A program made the position numbers and the translations under genes. This document shows, one piece after another, positions 46,385 to 54,040 of a DNA stretch of 64,000 nucleotides. Source of the stretch: an uncultured Bacteroidales bacterium. Its GTDB lineage: Bacteria > Bacteroidota > Bacteroidia > Bacteroidales > Paludibacteraceae. The stretch is from assembly GCA_900316995.1 (NCBI GenBank), contig ONEZ01000004.1:62001-126000 (forward strand). Reading direction: 5' to 3'. The notes beneath the pieces were generated by a model. It searched no databases. It was not told where the DNA came from and was given only the letters and a program-made list of their open reading frames with translations. Position 1 is the stretch's first letter. Every line of letters begins with the position of its first letter.

Positions 46385-47149
46385 CTATTTGATTATTCCG
46401 TCCATATTCTTTCTCTGAAGTACGAAGTTGGAGCCAAGATACTTCTGCTTTACCACTGGGTTTACAGCAAGCTCTTCTGCTGTACCTTGGAACATTATCT
46501 TACCTTCAAACAACATGTAGGCACGGTCTGTAATGCTCAAGGTTTCATGCACATTGTGGTCTGTTATAAGGATGCCTATATTCTTGAATTTCAGCTTAAA
46601 AACTATATTCTGAATATCCTCTACCGCTATAGGGTCAACACCTGCGAAAGGCTCGTCAAGCATAATGAACTTAGGTTCTATGGCAAGGCAGCGGGCTATC
46701 TCGCATCGGCGGCGTTCACCTCCTGAAAGCTGGTCTCCAAGGCTCTTACGCACCTTCTGCAAGTGAAACTCCTCTATAAGAGATTCCAGTTTCTCTTTTT
46801 GGTACTCTTTAGAGAACTTTGTCATTTCAAGCACTCCCTTTATATTGTCCTCCACGCTAAGCTGACGGAACACTGATGCCTCCTGTGCCAAATAGCCAAT
46901 TCCTGCACGGGCACGTTTATATACCGGGTATTTTGATATGTCAAGGTCATCAAGAAAAATTTTGCCTGAATTAGGTTTTACCAAGCCTGTGGTCATATAA
47001 AATGTAGTGGTCTTACCTGCCCCGTTTGGTCCTAAAAGCCCCACAATCTCCCCTTGCTCCACATGTATTGACACATCGTTGACAACAGTACGCTTACCGT
47101 ACTGCTTGAACAAATGCTCCGTTCTAAGTATTAGTTTTTCTTTTTCCAT
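46385..47149 (-). CDS. lptB: LPS export ABC transporter ATP-binding protein LptB
   Basis: A 254-residue ABC ATPase that powers lipopolysaccharide extraction with LptF/LptG. Walker [10 protein letters not shown] (about 40), Q-loop near LAQEASVF, signature [16 protein letters not shown] and Walker B FIMLDEPF are present, with the H-loop [22 protein letters not shown] is typical of LptB. I prefer the ATG at 47149 (MEKEKL) over one four codons upstream. It follows manC by 64 bases with a REP-like element between; the permease partner candidate is at 33964. Confidence 0.93.
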   Translation of the reverse strand: MEKEKLILRTEHLFKQYGKRTVVNDVSIHVEQGEIVGLLGPNGAGKTTTFYMTTGLVKPNSGKIFLDDLDISKYPVYKRARAGIGYLAQEASVFRQLSVEDNIKGVLEMTKFSKEYQKEKLESLIEEFHLQKVRKSLGDQLSGGERRRCEIARCLAIEPKFIMLDEPFAGVDPIAVEDIQNIVFKLKFKNIGILITDHNVHETLSITDRAYMLFEGKIMFQGTAEELAVNPVVKQKYLGSNFVLQRKNMDGIIK

Positions 47150-47164
47150 GTCATGTAACATTGC

Positions 47165-47195
47165 GAGATCCTTCGGCTAAAGCCTCAGGATGACG
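47165..47195 (+). repeat. REP-like intergenic element, copy C
   Basis: GAGATCCTTC and CAGGATGACG ends around a GGCT-AA-AGCC hairpin. It is a variant of copies A and B with compensated changes (TT to CC in one arm, AA to GG in the other), which supports selection for pairing. Confidence 0.6.
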
Positions 47196-47213
47196 TTAAC
47201 CGTCAACTCTCAA

Positions 47214-48299
47214 CTAAATAAACTCATCCCCTTTTTCAAGCAGTGAGACGTCATTAACAAACTGCCTTATTCGTTGTTCATCACTCTTTTTACAGATGAG
47301 TAGCGCGTTATCTGTATCCACCACTATGCAATCTTCAAGTCCTTGGACCACAGCAATTTTACCTTCAGGCACCACTATTATGTTCTTATGGCAGTCATAA
47401 CAGAGGGATTTCCCTTTGGGTTTTGCGTTTGAATTGTCATCTTTGTCAAGTGTGTCATAGAGTGAGCCCCAAGTTCCAAGGTCTGACCATCCAAAGTCTC
47501 CAAACAGTACATGGGCGTTGGTCACATGCTCCATAATACCATAGTCTATTGATATTTTTTGGCATGACGGGAAGTACTCATCTATAAACGCCTGCTCAGA
47601 ATCTGTGCCCATAAAGGCAAGTCCCATTTCAAACTTTGCAAATGTATTCGGCAGGAACTTGCGGAATGCGGCGCGTATGGTTTTCACACTCCAGAAGAAC
47701 ATTCCTGAGTTCCAGTAGAACTCTCCGCTATCCATAAACACCTTGGCAAGTTCTGCATTAGGCTTTTCTGTAAAGGTCTTAACCTTTCTTATGCCGTTCT
47801 CCACCTCTTGACCAGCCTGAATATAGCCGTAACCTGTTTCAGGGCGTGAAGGGGTGATGCCAAGCGTGAGTATCGCATCGTTGTTCGCCACAAAATCCAT
47901 GCCTTGTATGGCCGCCTCAATAAACTCCGCTTCTTTAGTTATGAGATGGTCTGAGGGAACCACAAACATAACACCATTCTTATTGGCGGCATACACTCTG
48001 GCTGCGGCATACGCTATGCAAGGAGCTGTATTTCTGCGTGCAGGCTCCAGCAAAACCTGACGGGCTGATACCATGGGCAACTGCTCAAGCACCATATCAC
48101 GGTAGGCCTTGTTTGTAACTATGAGTATATTCTCCTTTGGCACCAATTTTGCAGTACGGTCGTATGTCATCTGGAGCAATGAACGCCCCGTGCCTAAGAA
48201 ATCAAGGAATTGTTTTGGTCTGGAATTTCTGCTGTAGGGCCAAAAACGCGCCCCCACTCCGCCAGCCATTATCACGCAGTAGTTGTTATTTGTTGTCAT
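47214..48299 (-). CDS. manC: Mannose-1-phosphate guanylyltransferase
   Basis: A 361-residue cytoplasmic nucleotidyltransferase that makes GDP-mannose from mannose-1-phosphate and GTP, feeding surface polysaccharide and GDP-fucose pathways. N-terminal signature AGGVGARFWPYSR with PKQFL, then VPSDHLI and FTEKPNAE, mark the family. It has only the transferase domain and a short beta-helix tail, without the phosphomannose isomerase domain of bifunctional forms. It has a tandem duplicated promoter directly upstream. Confidence 0.93.
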   Translation of the reverse strand: MTTNNNYCVIMAGGVGARFWPYSRNSRPKQFLDFLGTGRSLLQMTYDRTAKLVPKENILIVTNKAYRDMVLEQLPMVSARQVLLEPARRNTAPCIAYAAARVYAANKNGVMFVVPSDHLITKEAEFIEAAIQGMDFVANNDAILTLGITPSRPETGYGYIQAGQEVENGIRKVKTFTEKPNAELAKVFMDSGEFYWNSGMFFWSVKTIRAAFRKFLPNTFAKFEMGLAFMGTDSEQAFIDEYFPSCQKISIDYGIMEHVTNAHVLFGDFGWSDLGTWGSLYDTLDKDDNSNAKPKGKSLCYDCHKNIIVVPEGKIAVVQGLEDCIVVDTDNALLICKKSDEQRIRQFVNDVSLLEKGDEFI

Positions 48300-48320
48300 C
48301 TAAGTTCAAAACGTTTGTAG

Positions 48321-48380
48321 TTTGGAGTACAAAAGTAACACTTTGAGTTTGGAGTACAAAAGTAACACTTTGAGTTTGGA
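48321..48380. repeat. 27-bp tandem repeat carrying promoter elements
   Basis: Two identical 27-base units (48321-48347 and 48348-48374) and the first six bases of a third. Each unit contains a minus-strand TACTTTTG box, so duplication of the unit doubled the manC promoter. Confidence 0.85.
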
Positions 48381-48391
48381 TGTGCAAAAAA
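48330..48391 (-). promoter_or_regulatory. Two overlapping promoters of manC
   Basis: Minus-strand TACTTTTG boxes at 48337-48330 and 48364-48357. The proximal box has its -33 TTG 19 bases away, formed by the last bases of the distal -7 box. The distal box has TTG (48387-48385) 20 bases away. Both fit the Bacteroidota consensus. Confidence 0.7.
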
Positions 48392-48395
48392 ATTT

Positions 48396-49277
48396 CTACC
48401 TGAAGTTGACGGTAATCTTGAGCCCTGCTTCCCAAAAACCAAGTGAGCTGGCTGAATTTGTGACGGAGACCACATCTACTGTGGCGGCAGGAGCCTGAGG
48501 GTTCTCTCCTATGCCGTGAACATACACCATGCTGTTCACTGTGTTACGGCTAAACACATTATATACGCAGTAGTCAAAATAGGCTCCCACCCCGATGCCA
48601 GGACCGTGCTTGATTTTTATCTCGTAGCCAACATCGCCGCCGGCAAAGAGCTGGAACTTAGGGGTGTTCCATGAGCCGTTAGACTTAACCGTATAATCAT
48701 TTACGCAGCCTGTAAACGGCTCATCCACAAGCGTTACTCCGTACTTGGCGTAATATGCCGTAATGTGTATGTCATCAGCGGTCTGATTATACGTACCTGC
48801 AAGCGGGAATGCCATTCTCACTCCTGCGTTAAAAAAGAGGCCGTTAAACAGAAAAGAGAACATGACCGGTATCTGCAACTGAACTTGAGAGAGCTGAGCC
48901 TTTACATTCTCTGCAGTTACAGTATAGTCAAGGCGGTCTCCTTCTGAATCAGATGTAGTGTACTGATCTTTTACGGAGCCGCTTAAACTTGCCGTACTGT
49001 AGCCAAGGCTTAGTCCTGTCTTTATCCCAAGGAAAGGGCGGTTATACATACTGCGGTTAAAATAACGGGTGTACTCCATATCAAGTCTGGCGGCAAAGCC
49101 CATGCCTCCGCTGATGCCTGCATCGGGAGCTGATATTGAAGAAACTCCACCTCTCGCCCCTACTCCAAACTGATTCATTCCTCTGTTAAACCTTGATGCG
49201 GCGTATGTACACAGCACGCTGAGTGTCAGCATAGTGCCAAGTACCACCCTTTTTGCTATTTGAGCACTCTCTACCAT
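48396..49277 (-). CDS. Outer membrane beta-barrel partner of the FISUMP/InlB protein, cassette 1
   Basis: A 293-residue exported barrel. Start chosen at the ATG at 49277 (MVESAQIAKRVV), which gives a signal peptide cut near CTYA. The longer reading would begin inside a REP-like element (49290-49317). The mature protein has amphipathic strands, a loop with KDQYTTSDSEGDRLDYTV, then QLQIPVMFSFLF, FGVGARGG and a C-terminal strand ending FR. The same loop and order occur in the C-terminal part of the 55468 protein, so they are paralogues. It is the second gene of a two-gene unit with the 49341 cargo gene, 63 bases downstream of it. Proposed role: dedicated outer membrane partner; unproven. Confidence 0.82.
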   Translation of the reverse strand: MVESAQIAKRVVLGTMLTLSVLCTYAASRFNRGMNQFGVGARGGVSSISAPDAGISGGMGFAARLDMEYTRYFNRSMYNRPFLGIKTGLSLGYSTASLSGSVKDQYTTSDSEGDRLDYTVTAENVKAQLSQVQLQIPVMFSFLFNGLFFNAGVRMAFPLAGTYNQTADDIHITAYYAKYGVTLVDEPFTGCVNDYTVKSNGSWNTPKFQLFAGGDVGYEIKIKHGPGIGVGAYFDYCVYNVFSRNTVNSMVYVHGIGENPQAPAATVDVVSVTNSASSLGFWEAGLKITVNFR

Positions 49278-49289
49278 TCTTATTATTCC

Positions 49290-49317
49290 CGTCACTCTGA
49301 GCCTTGCGAAGAGTCTC
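49290..49317 (-). repeat. REP-like intergenic element, copy D
   Basis: On the minus strand GAGACTCTTCG and CTCAGAGTGACG ends resemble copies A-C. It lies between the FISUMP/InlB gene and its barrel partner and argues against the longer reading of the barrel gene. Confidence 0.55.
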
Positions 49318-49340
49318 ACGCTCATTGTGACTTATTTCAT

Positions 49341-52300
49341 TTAACGCTTTCTTACTATGTACTTGAAGGTCTCCATGCCCTTGGATGTCCACACCACCAC
49401 AATGTATGTGCCTGCCATAGGCTCGGCTTTGAACGCTGCGGCTGGCTCTCCGTCTGTACGGAAACTGCGGTACAAGCGGCCTGCCACATCATATACATAG
49501 ACCTCAACCTCCTCCTTTGGCAGGTTCACAATCTCTATCTGCTGCTCCGGATATGTTATCGTAGGACTTACTGCCATTGCACGCTTAGTAGTACCCTTAG
49601 GGGCGTAGTGGAACACCACTGTACGCATCAGTCCGCTACAGCCTACCTCAGTGGTCTGCCATGGCAGGTCTATAAGGGCGTAATAGTCGCCTGTGTCATT
49701 CAATTTGCTGTTTATAGTATAGTAGTAGCCCGTACCAACCTTCTCATCGTCGCGTTCTCCGCTGTCAAGATTGTCCATCTCGCCAACCACTCTGTACCAG
49801 TCTACAATGTTCTCATTCAGGTTGTAACCCTTATCCTTGAGGGCGTTTGCGTTCAACATCAAGAGCCAGTCATACTTGGCTACAGCCGGAGCGTTAGCGC
49901 ACTCTGGGGTGTTATCGGCGGTCTGATGTATAAAGGAAACTGTAAACGCCATATCTTCTGTTACTGTTATCTTTATCTCCGCCGATGTCTCCCCTGTGCT
50001 CCATTTACTTACATGGTAGCCGTGCTCTGGGGTTGCGGTCAAAGTCACTTCTTTTCCATAACTGTATGTTCCGCCGCCGCTCACAGTTCCGCCATCGCCT
50101 GTTACCTCTGCTGTTACGGTATATGTGTTCAGCACTTTAGTAAACACTGCGGTGTAAGTTTGCGCTCCTGTTACGGCTGTAATGTTTGGACTCCAGCCAC
50201 TGAACGTGTAAGAATTCTCAGCATCAGCAGGTTTCACTGGAGTTGCACCTGTGTAAGCCGGGGACTGACCATACTCCACATCACCACTCTGTAACTCTGT
50301 ACCGTCATAGTACACAAACTTGATTTCGTATTTGTTTGTGGTTGAAGTGTAGGTTGCCTTGTAATCTTTTGCGCCTGTAACAGCTACAATCTCAGAATCC
50401 CAACCCTTGAAGGTGTAGGTGTATTGTGCAGTGGCTTCCTTGGTTGGTGTTTCTCCTTTGTATTCTGGGGTTGCACCGTATGCAAGCTCCTCACTCTGGA
50501 GTACAGCACCATCATCATTCAGGAAGCGCACTACGTACTTGTTAGTTGTGCTGCTGAACTGGGCGGTGTAGGTCTTTGCCTCTGTTACTGATGTTAGCTC
50601 TGGAGACCAACCTGTGAAGACGTAAGTGTTCTCAGCGTCTGCTGGCTTCTCTGGAGTTTCACCTGTATAAGCAGGAGTTACACCATACTCCACTTCACCA
50701 CTCTGTAGTTCTTCACCATTGTAGTTCACAAAGGTTATGAGATACTTATTAGTAGTAGGTGTATAAGTTGCAGTATAATCTTTTGCTCCAGCAACTTCCA
50801 CTATCTCACTATCCCAACCTGCAAATGTATAGGTATATTGTGCAGTAGCCTCCTTGGTTGGAGTCTCTCCTGTGTAAGCAGGAGTTGCTCCGTAATCAAG
50901 TTCCCCACTTTGCAGTTCAGTACCATCCTCATCCAAGAAACGGATAAAATATTTATTCACAGTGCTACTGAACTGAGCTATGTATGTTGCAGCATCTGTA
51001 ACCATAACCACCTCTGGGGACCAGCCACTGAAGTGGTATGTAAACTCAGCATCCGCAGGCTTCTCTGGAGTTGCTCCTGTGTAACTTGGAGTCTGACCAT
51101 ACTCCACCACACCGCTCTGCAACTCATCTCCATCATAATTCTTAAATACTATTGTGTATTTGTTCACAGTGCTGGTGTAAGTTGCTGTGTAGTCCTTAGC
51201 ACCAGTAACTTCTGCTATCTCAGAATCCCAGCCTTTGAATGTGTATGTGTATTGTGCAGTAGCATCCTTGGTCGGAGTTTCTCCAGTGTAAGCAGGAGTT
51301 GCACCATACTCAAGTTCCTCTTTCTGAAGCTCCGTGCCGTCTTCATCCAAGAAACGGATAAAATATTTATTTGTAGTTAAACTGTATGTAGCAGTATAAT
51401 CTTTTGCACCAGTTACTTCTGTTATCTCATTATCCCAACCATTGAAGGTGTATGTATATTGTGCAGTAGCCTGCTTGGTTGGGGTTTCTCCTGTGTATGC
51501 CGGAGTTGAACCGTAAGCCACCTCACTGCTCTGAAGCACGTCACCATTTTCATCTAAGAAACGGATAACATATTTATTTACAGTGTTACTGAACTGAGCT
51601 GTGTATGTTGCAGCATCTGTAACCATAACCACCTCTGGAGACCAACCACTGAAAGTGTAGGTATATTGGGCGGTAGCATCCTTGGTTGGCGTTTCGCCAG
51701 TGTATTCCGGCAGTGAGCCATACTCCACTTCACCGCTTTGCAGTTCTGTGCCGTCATAGTTCACAAACTTAATTTCAAACTTCTCAGGATTTTTTATACA
51801 ACGTACACATAATGCATGACTTTTAGCTTTTATCTCGTTGGCACCAAACATAAAGTTATCACCACCGTAATACACCTGCACAGTGCTGACATTAACGTCT
51901 GATATGGCATCCGATGTCCACCATTTGCCCCAGCCTCCAACACCGTAGGTACCAGACATATCCGCCCTATCAGCTGGCAGTGCAGAAAAACCGTATGTAT
52001 CAAAACCGTTTTTATCATTATGCCACCCCTGTTTTGTTTTTAAATGTTTGCCAGCAGTACCTTCTCCCTTGCTGTCAGTCAGTTCTATAAAGTCAACAAG
52101 TTCATGCCACTCATCAGTAGTAGGCAGATGCCATCCGTTAGGGCATATTCCCTGCCTGCGGTTCTTAAAAGGAGTTGTTTGGGACAGGGCCTCCGTATCA
52201 TTGGCAAAGCCAACCGCTGCCGCCCAACTAAAGAAAGTGCCAAGGTAAGGAATCTGGCTGCTTAATAATTTACCGTTAAATCCAGCCTGATTAGTGCCAG

Positions 52301-52625
52301 AAGAAGGATACACCTGATAATAAGGATAATAAGCATTGGTCACACGAGGCAATGGAACAGTTGCGCCTGCCCGTTCACTCTCAGTGTCATACTTATTGCA
52401 GCGCATATTTTCAGCCATCCATAGTTGTTTTCCAATTTTCACTACATTGTACTTGTTTCCACATATATCAGTAATAACAACTATAGAGTGCTCATTCTGC
52501 GGTGCATCAATAGGGGTAGGACCGCTAGATGGAGCGCCCATCGCCCCTAAGAACGCACACAGCAAAGCCACCACCAAGGCGAGCCTCAGCGTTATTAGTT
52601 TTGATATGTTGTCAAGTAAACCCAT
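49341..52625 (-). CDS. T9SS-exported FISUMP and InlB B-repeat protein, cassette 1
   Basis: A 1094-residue exported protein. Start is the ATG at 52625 (MGLLDN); the longer reading uses a TTG that overlaps the -7 box. After the signal peptide comes one FISUMP (Fibrobacter succinogenes major paralogous) domain at about 48-280, with DICGNKYNVVKIGKQLWMAEN and GICPNGWHLPTTDEW. Then eight InlB B-type repeats of about 69 residues (282-832), a diverged repeat (VTLTATPEHGYHVSKWS), a shared domain starting ADNTPECANAP (about 903-1015) and a type A-like T9SS sorting domain (about 1017-1094; VYVYDVAGRLYRSF, AGTYIVVV, YIVRKR). Likely surface-attached or secreted by T9SS. The barrel gene follows. Confidence 0.88.
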   Translation of the reverse strand: MGLLDNISKLITLRLALVVALLCAFLGAMGAPSSGPTPIDAPQNEHSIVVITDICGNKYNVVKIGKQLWMAENMRCNKYDTESERAGATVPLPRVTNAYYPYYQVYPSSGTNQAGFNGKLLSSQIPYLGTFFSWAAAVGFANDTEALSQTTPFKNRRQGICPNGWHLPTTDEWHELVDFIELTDSKGEGTAGKHLKTKQGWHNDKNGFDTYGFSALPADRADMSGTYGVGGWGKWWTSDAISDVNVSTVQVYYGGDNFMFGANEIKAKSHALCVRCIKNPEKFEIKFVNYDGTELQSGEVEYGSLPEYTGETPTKDATAQYTYTFSGWSPEVVMVTDAATYTAQFSNTVNKYVIRFLDENGDVLQSSEVAYGSTPAYTGETPTKQATAQYTYTFNGWDNEITEVTGAKDYTATYSLTTNKYFIRFLDEDGTELQKEELEYGATPAYTGETPTKDATAQYTYTFKGWDSEIAEVTGAKDYTATYTSTVNKYTIVFKNYDGDELQSGVVEYGQTPSYTGATPEKPADAEFTYHFSGWSPEVVMVTDAATYIAQFSSTVNKYFIRFLDEDGTELQSGELDYGATPAYTGETPTKEATAQYTYTFAGWDSEIVEVAGAKDYTATYTPTTNKYLITFVNYNGEELQSGEVEYGVTPAYTGETPEKPADAENTYVFTGWSPELTSVTEAKTYTAQFSSTTNKYVVRFLNDDGAVLQSEELAYGATPEYKGETPTKEATAQYTYTFKGWDSEIVAVTGAKDYKATYTSTTNKYEIKFVYYDGTELQSGDVEYGQSPAYTGATPVKPADAENSYTFSGWSPNITAVTGAQTYTAVFTKVLNTYTVTAEVTGDGGTVSGGGTYSYGKEVTLTATPEHGYHVSKWSTGETSAEIKITVTEDMAFTVSFIHQTADNTPECANAPAVAKYDWLLMLNANALKDKGYNLNENIVDWYRVVGEMDNLDSGERDDEKVGTGYYYTINSKLNDTGDYYALIDLPWQTTEVGCSGLMRTVVFHYAPKGTTKRAMAVSPTITYPEQQIEIVNLPKEEVEVYVYDVAGRLYRSFRTDGEPAAAFKAEPMAGTYIVVVWTSKGMETFKYIVRKR
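50130..51781 (-). repeat. Eight InlB B-type repeats, about 207 bp each
   Basis: In-frame repeats of two kinds. Type A has FVNYDG, SGWSPE and YTAQF; type B has RFLDEDG, GWDSEI and YTATY. Order in the protein is A B B A B A B A, so the AB alternation has one break near the second and third units. Confidence 0.8.
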
Positions 52626-52631
52626 TTTGTG

Positions 52632-52663
52632 CAAAGGTATGTATTACACCCTAATGATGCAAA
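52632..52663 (-). promoter_or_regulatory. Promoter of the cassette 1 cargo gene
   Basis: Minus-strand TTTG (52663-52660), a 20-base spacer and TACCTTTG (52639-52632) match the Bacteroidota consensus. The ATG at 52625 begins seven bases after the box, so the mRNA should be leaderless or nearly so. Confidence 0.75.
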
Positions 52664-52708
52664 TCTTTTTTGTGAAAAAGGTTGATGAATGAGTAGGGCA
52701 CAAAAAAG

Positions 52709-52834
52709 GCTGACGGAGAGTCAGCAAGCACGCTTCTGCGTGCCGTGCGTTAGCACGAAAGGGCAGCGTAGCTGCCATAATGAATGAAAAAGGGCACAAT
52801 AAAAGCTGACGGAGGGTCAGCTTTTATTGTGCCC
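52709..52834. other. Cluster of five hairpins next to tRNA-Leu
   Basis: Five perfect hairpins follow each other: gctgac/gtcagc at 52709-52725, gcacgc/gcgtgc at 52728-52743, cgtgc/gcacg at 52744-52757, ggcagc/gctgcc at 52762-52776, and a 19-bp perfect stem with a five-base loop at 52792-52834. The last stem overlaps the 3' end of tRNA-Leu and probably ends its transcript. Segments 52684-52725 and 52779-52821 are also similar direct repeats about 95 bases apart. Confidence 0.75.
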
Positions 52835-52913
52835 GGAACCGGGATCGAACCGGTATGGAGGTTAATCCACTGGTGTTTGAGACCAGCGCGTCTACCAATT
52901 CCGCCATCCGGGC
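52830..52913 (-). tRNA. tRNA-Leu (anticodon CAA)
   Basis: 84 bases on the minus strand. Acceptor GCCCGGA pairs with TCCGGGC; the D arm, a long variable arm typical of class II tRNA, and the TPsi arm with GGTTCGATCC are present. The anticodon stem CTGGT/ACCAG closes loop CTCAAAC, giving anticodon CAA. The CCA end is not encoded. Confidence 0.95.
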
Positions 52914-52935
52914 AAGTGTTTTAGTTTACAGGCTG

Positions 52936-52943
52936 CAAAGGTA
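52936..52943 (-). promoter_or_regulatory. -7 promoter element of tRNA-Leu
   Basis: TACCTTTG on the minus strand, 22 bases before the tRNA 5' end. The expected -33 region is A/T-rich without a clear TTG. Confidence 0.55.
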
Positions 52944-52987
52944 ATACATTTTTTTTGTTTTCCAATTTAATCAAGATATTTTTACTA

Positions 52988-52995
52988 TCTTTGGC
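52988..52995 (+). promoter_or_regulatory. -7 promoter element of the WG-repeat gene
   Basis: TATCTTTG exactly matches TAnnTTTG and lies 24 bases before the ATG at 53020. The -33 position reads TTT. Confidence 0.6.
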
Positions 52996-53019
52996 ACAAG
53001 TAACACAACCCCCATCACC

Positions 53020-54039
53020 ATGAAAAAGACAATTACCCTTATTTTATTGCTTATCACAATATGTGGCACAGCCTCAGCCCAATCCGCTTATAACCAACTA
53101 AAGACACTTGCTGGCACAGACGTTACCGTACCTAAGCCAAGTAACCCTGTATGTGCATATTGCGGTGTACCGCTTAACGGAACCCCACACAAGTCAACAT
53201 GCCCGTATGCCACCACAAGCGCCGCCACAAGTACAGGTTCATACAACACGCGTACCACCAGTGGTTATTCAGGCTCAACCGTATCCACTAACCAATACCT
53301 TATATCAACTGCAACATCGTTGCTTGGAGGTATGTTATCTGCGGCACTTAGCTCAAACCGCCAGCGCCAGATAACATCTGAAATCAGCAAACAGGCTGGC
53401 AATGGTGACGGAGGCTTTTACGTAACCAAAAACAGTGACGGGTACTACTCCATCTGGGATGACGAAGAGCAGAAATGGGTTATCACTCCAGAAGCCAGCA
53501 TAATGACCCGTATGTATCTATATGACTGCCATGCCGCCTGCATACAACGCTGGACTGGCAAAAAATGGGGCATCGCTGACCTAACCAGAAGGAACAAAGC
53601 TTGGGCAAGCAAATTCACCTACTGGTTCCAATTTGACGATGTTAACTGCGTGGACAAGAACGCACCTATAAGTGTGGCAAAGGGCAAGAAGAACCCTAAA
53701 TGGGGACTGATTACAAAAAACAAGAATAATGACAGCTGGACTATGACCTACAAACCAGAGTTCAGCTCACTCTCAATCATACAGGCAGACGGACGCTTTT
53801 TTGCCGTATGCGGCAAAGACGGCCTCTACACACTTATAGACCTGTTTGGCAATGTGCTTATACCACTGCTTTACAAAGCCATATCCCCAGCTTACGTTGA
53901 GGATGGCACCATCTACTTTACCATACAGGGGAATGACGGCTGGGGTATTATAGATGAGCACGGCAAGGAGATACTGCCATGCATCTATGAGAGCATAACC
54001 ATAGGAGAGGACGGCTTGGAAACCACCATGCGCCAGTAA
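53020..54039 (+). CDS. Exported WG-repeat-like protein with a CCHC cluster
   Basis: A 339-residue protein with a signal peptide cut near TASA. Residues C45, C48, H57 and C61 form a CxxC...HxxxC cluster that could bind zinc, unusual for an exported protein. A Ser/Thr-rich stretch (about 63-95) and a Leu/Ala/Ser segment (LISTATSLLGGMLSAALS) follow. The C-terminal half has WG-repeat-like units (KKWGIADL, PKWGLITK, DGLYTLIDLFGNVLIPLLY, DGWGIIDEHGKEILP). WG repeats build beta-propeller-like or solenoid folds of unknown role. Its stop is one base from the stop of the convergent ATPase gene. Confidence 0.75.
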   Translation: MKKTITLILLLITICGTASAQSAYNQLKTLAGTDVTVPKPSNPVCAYCGVPLNGTPHKSTCPYATTSAATSTGSYNTRTTSGYSGSTVSTNQYLISTATSLLGGMLSAALSSNRQRQITSEISKQAGNGDGGFYVTKNSDGYYSIWDDEEQKWVITPEASIMTRMYLYDCHAACIQRWTGKKWGIADLTRRNKAWASKFTYWFQFDDVNCVDKNAPISVAKGKKNPKWGLITKNKNNDSWTMTYKPEFSSLSIIQADGRFFAVCGKDGLYTLIDLFGNVLIPLLYKAISPAYVEDGTIYFTIQGNDGWGIIDEHGKEILPCIYESITIGEDGLETTMRQ

Positions 54040-54040
54040 G

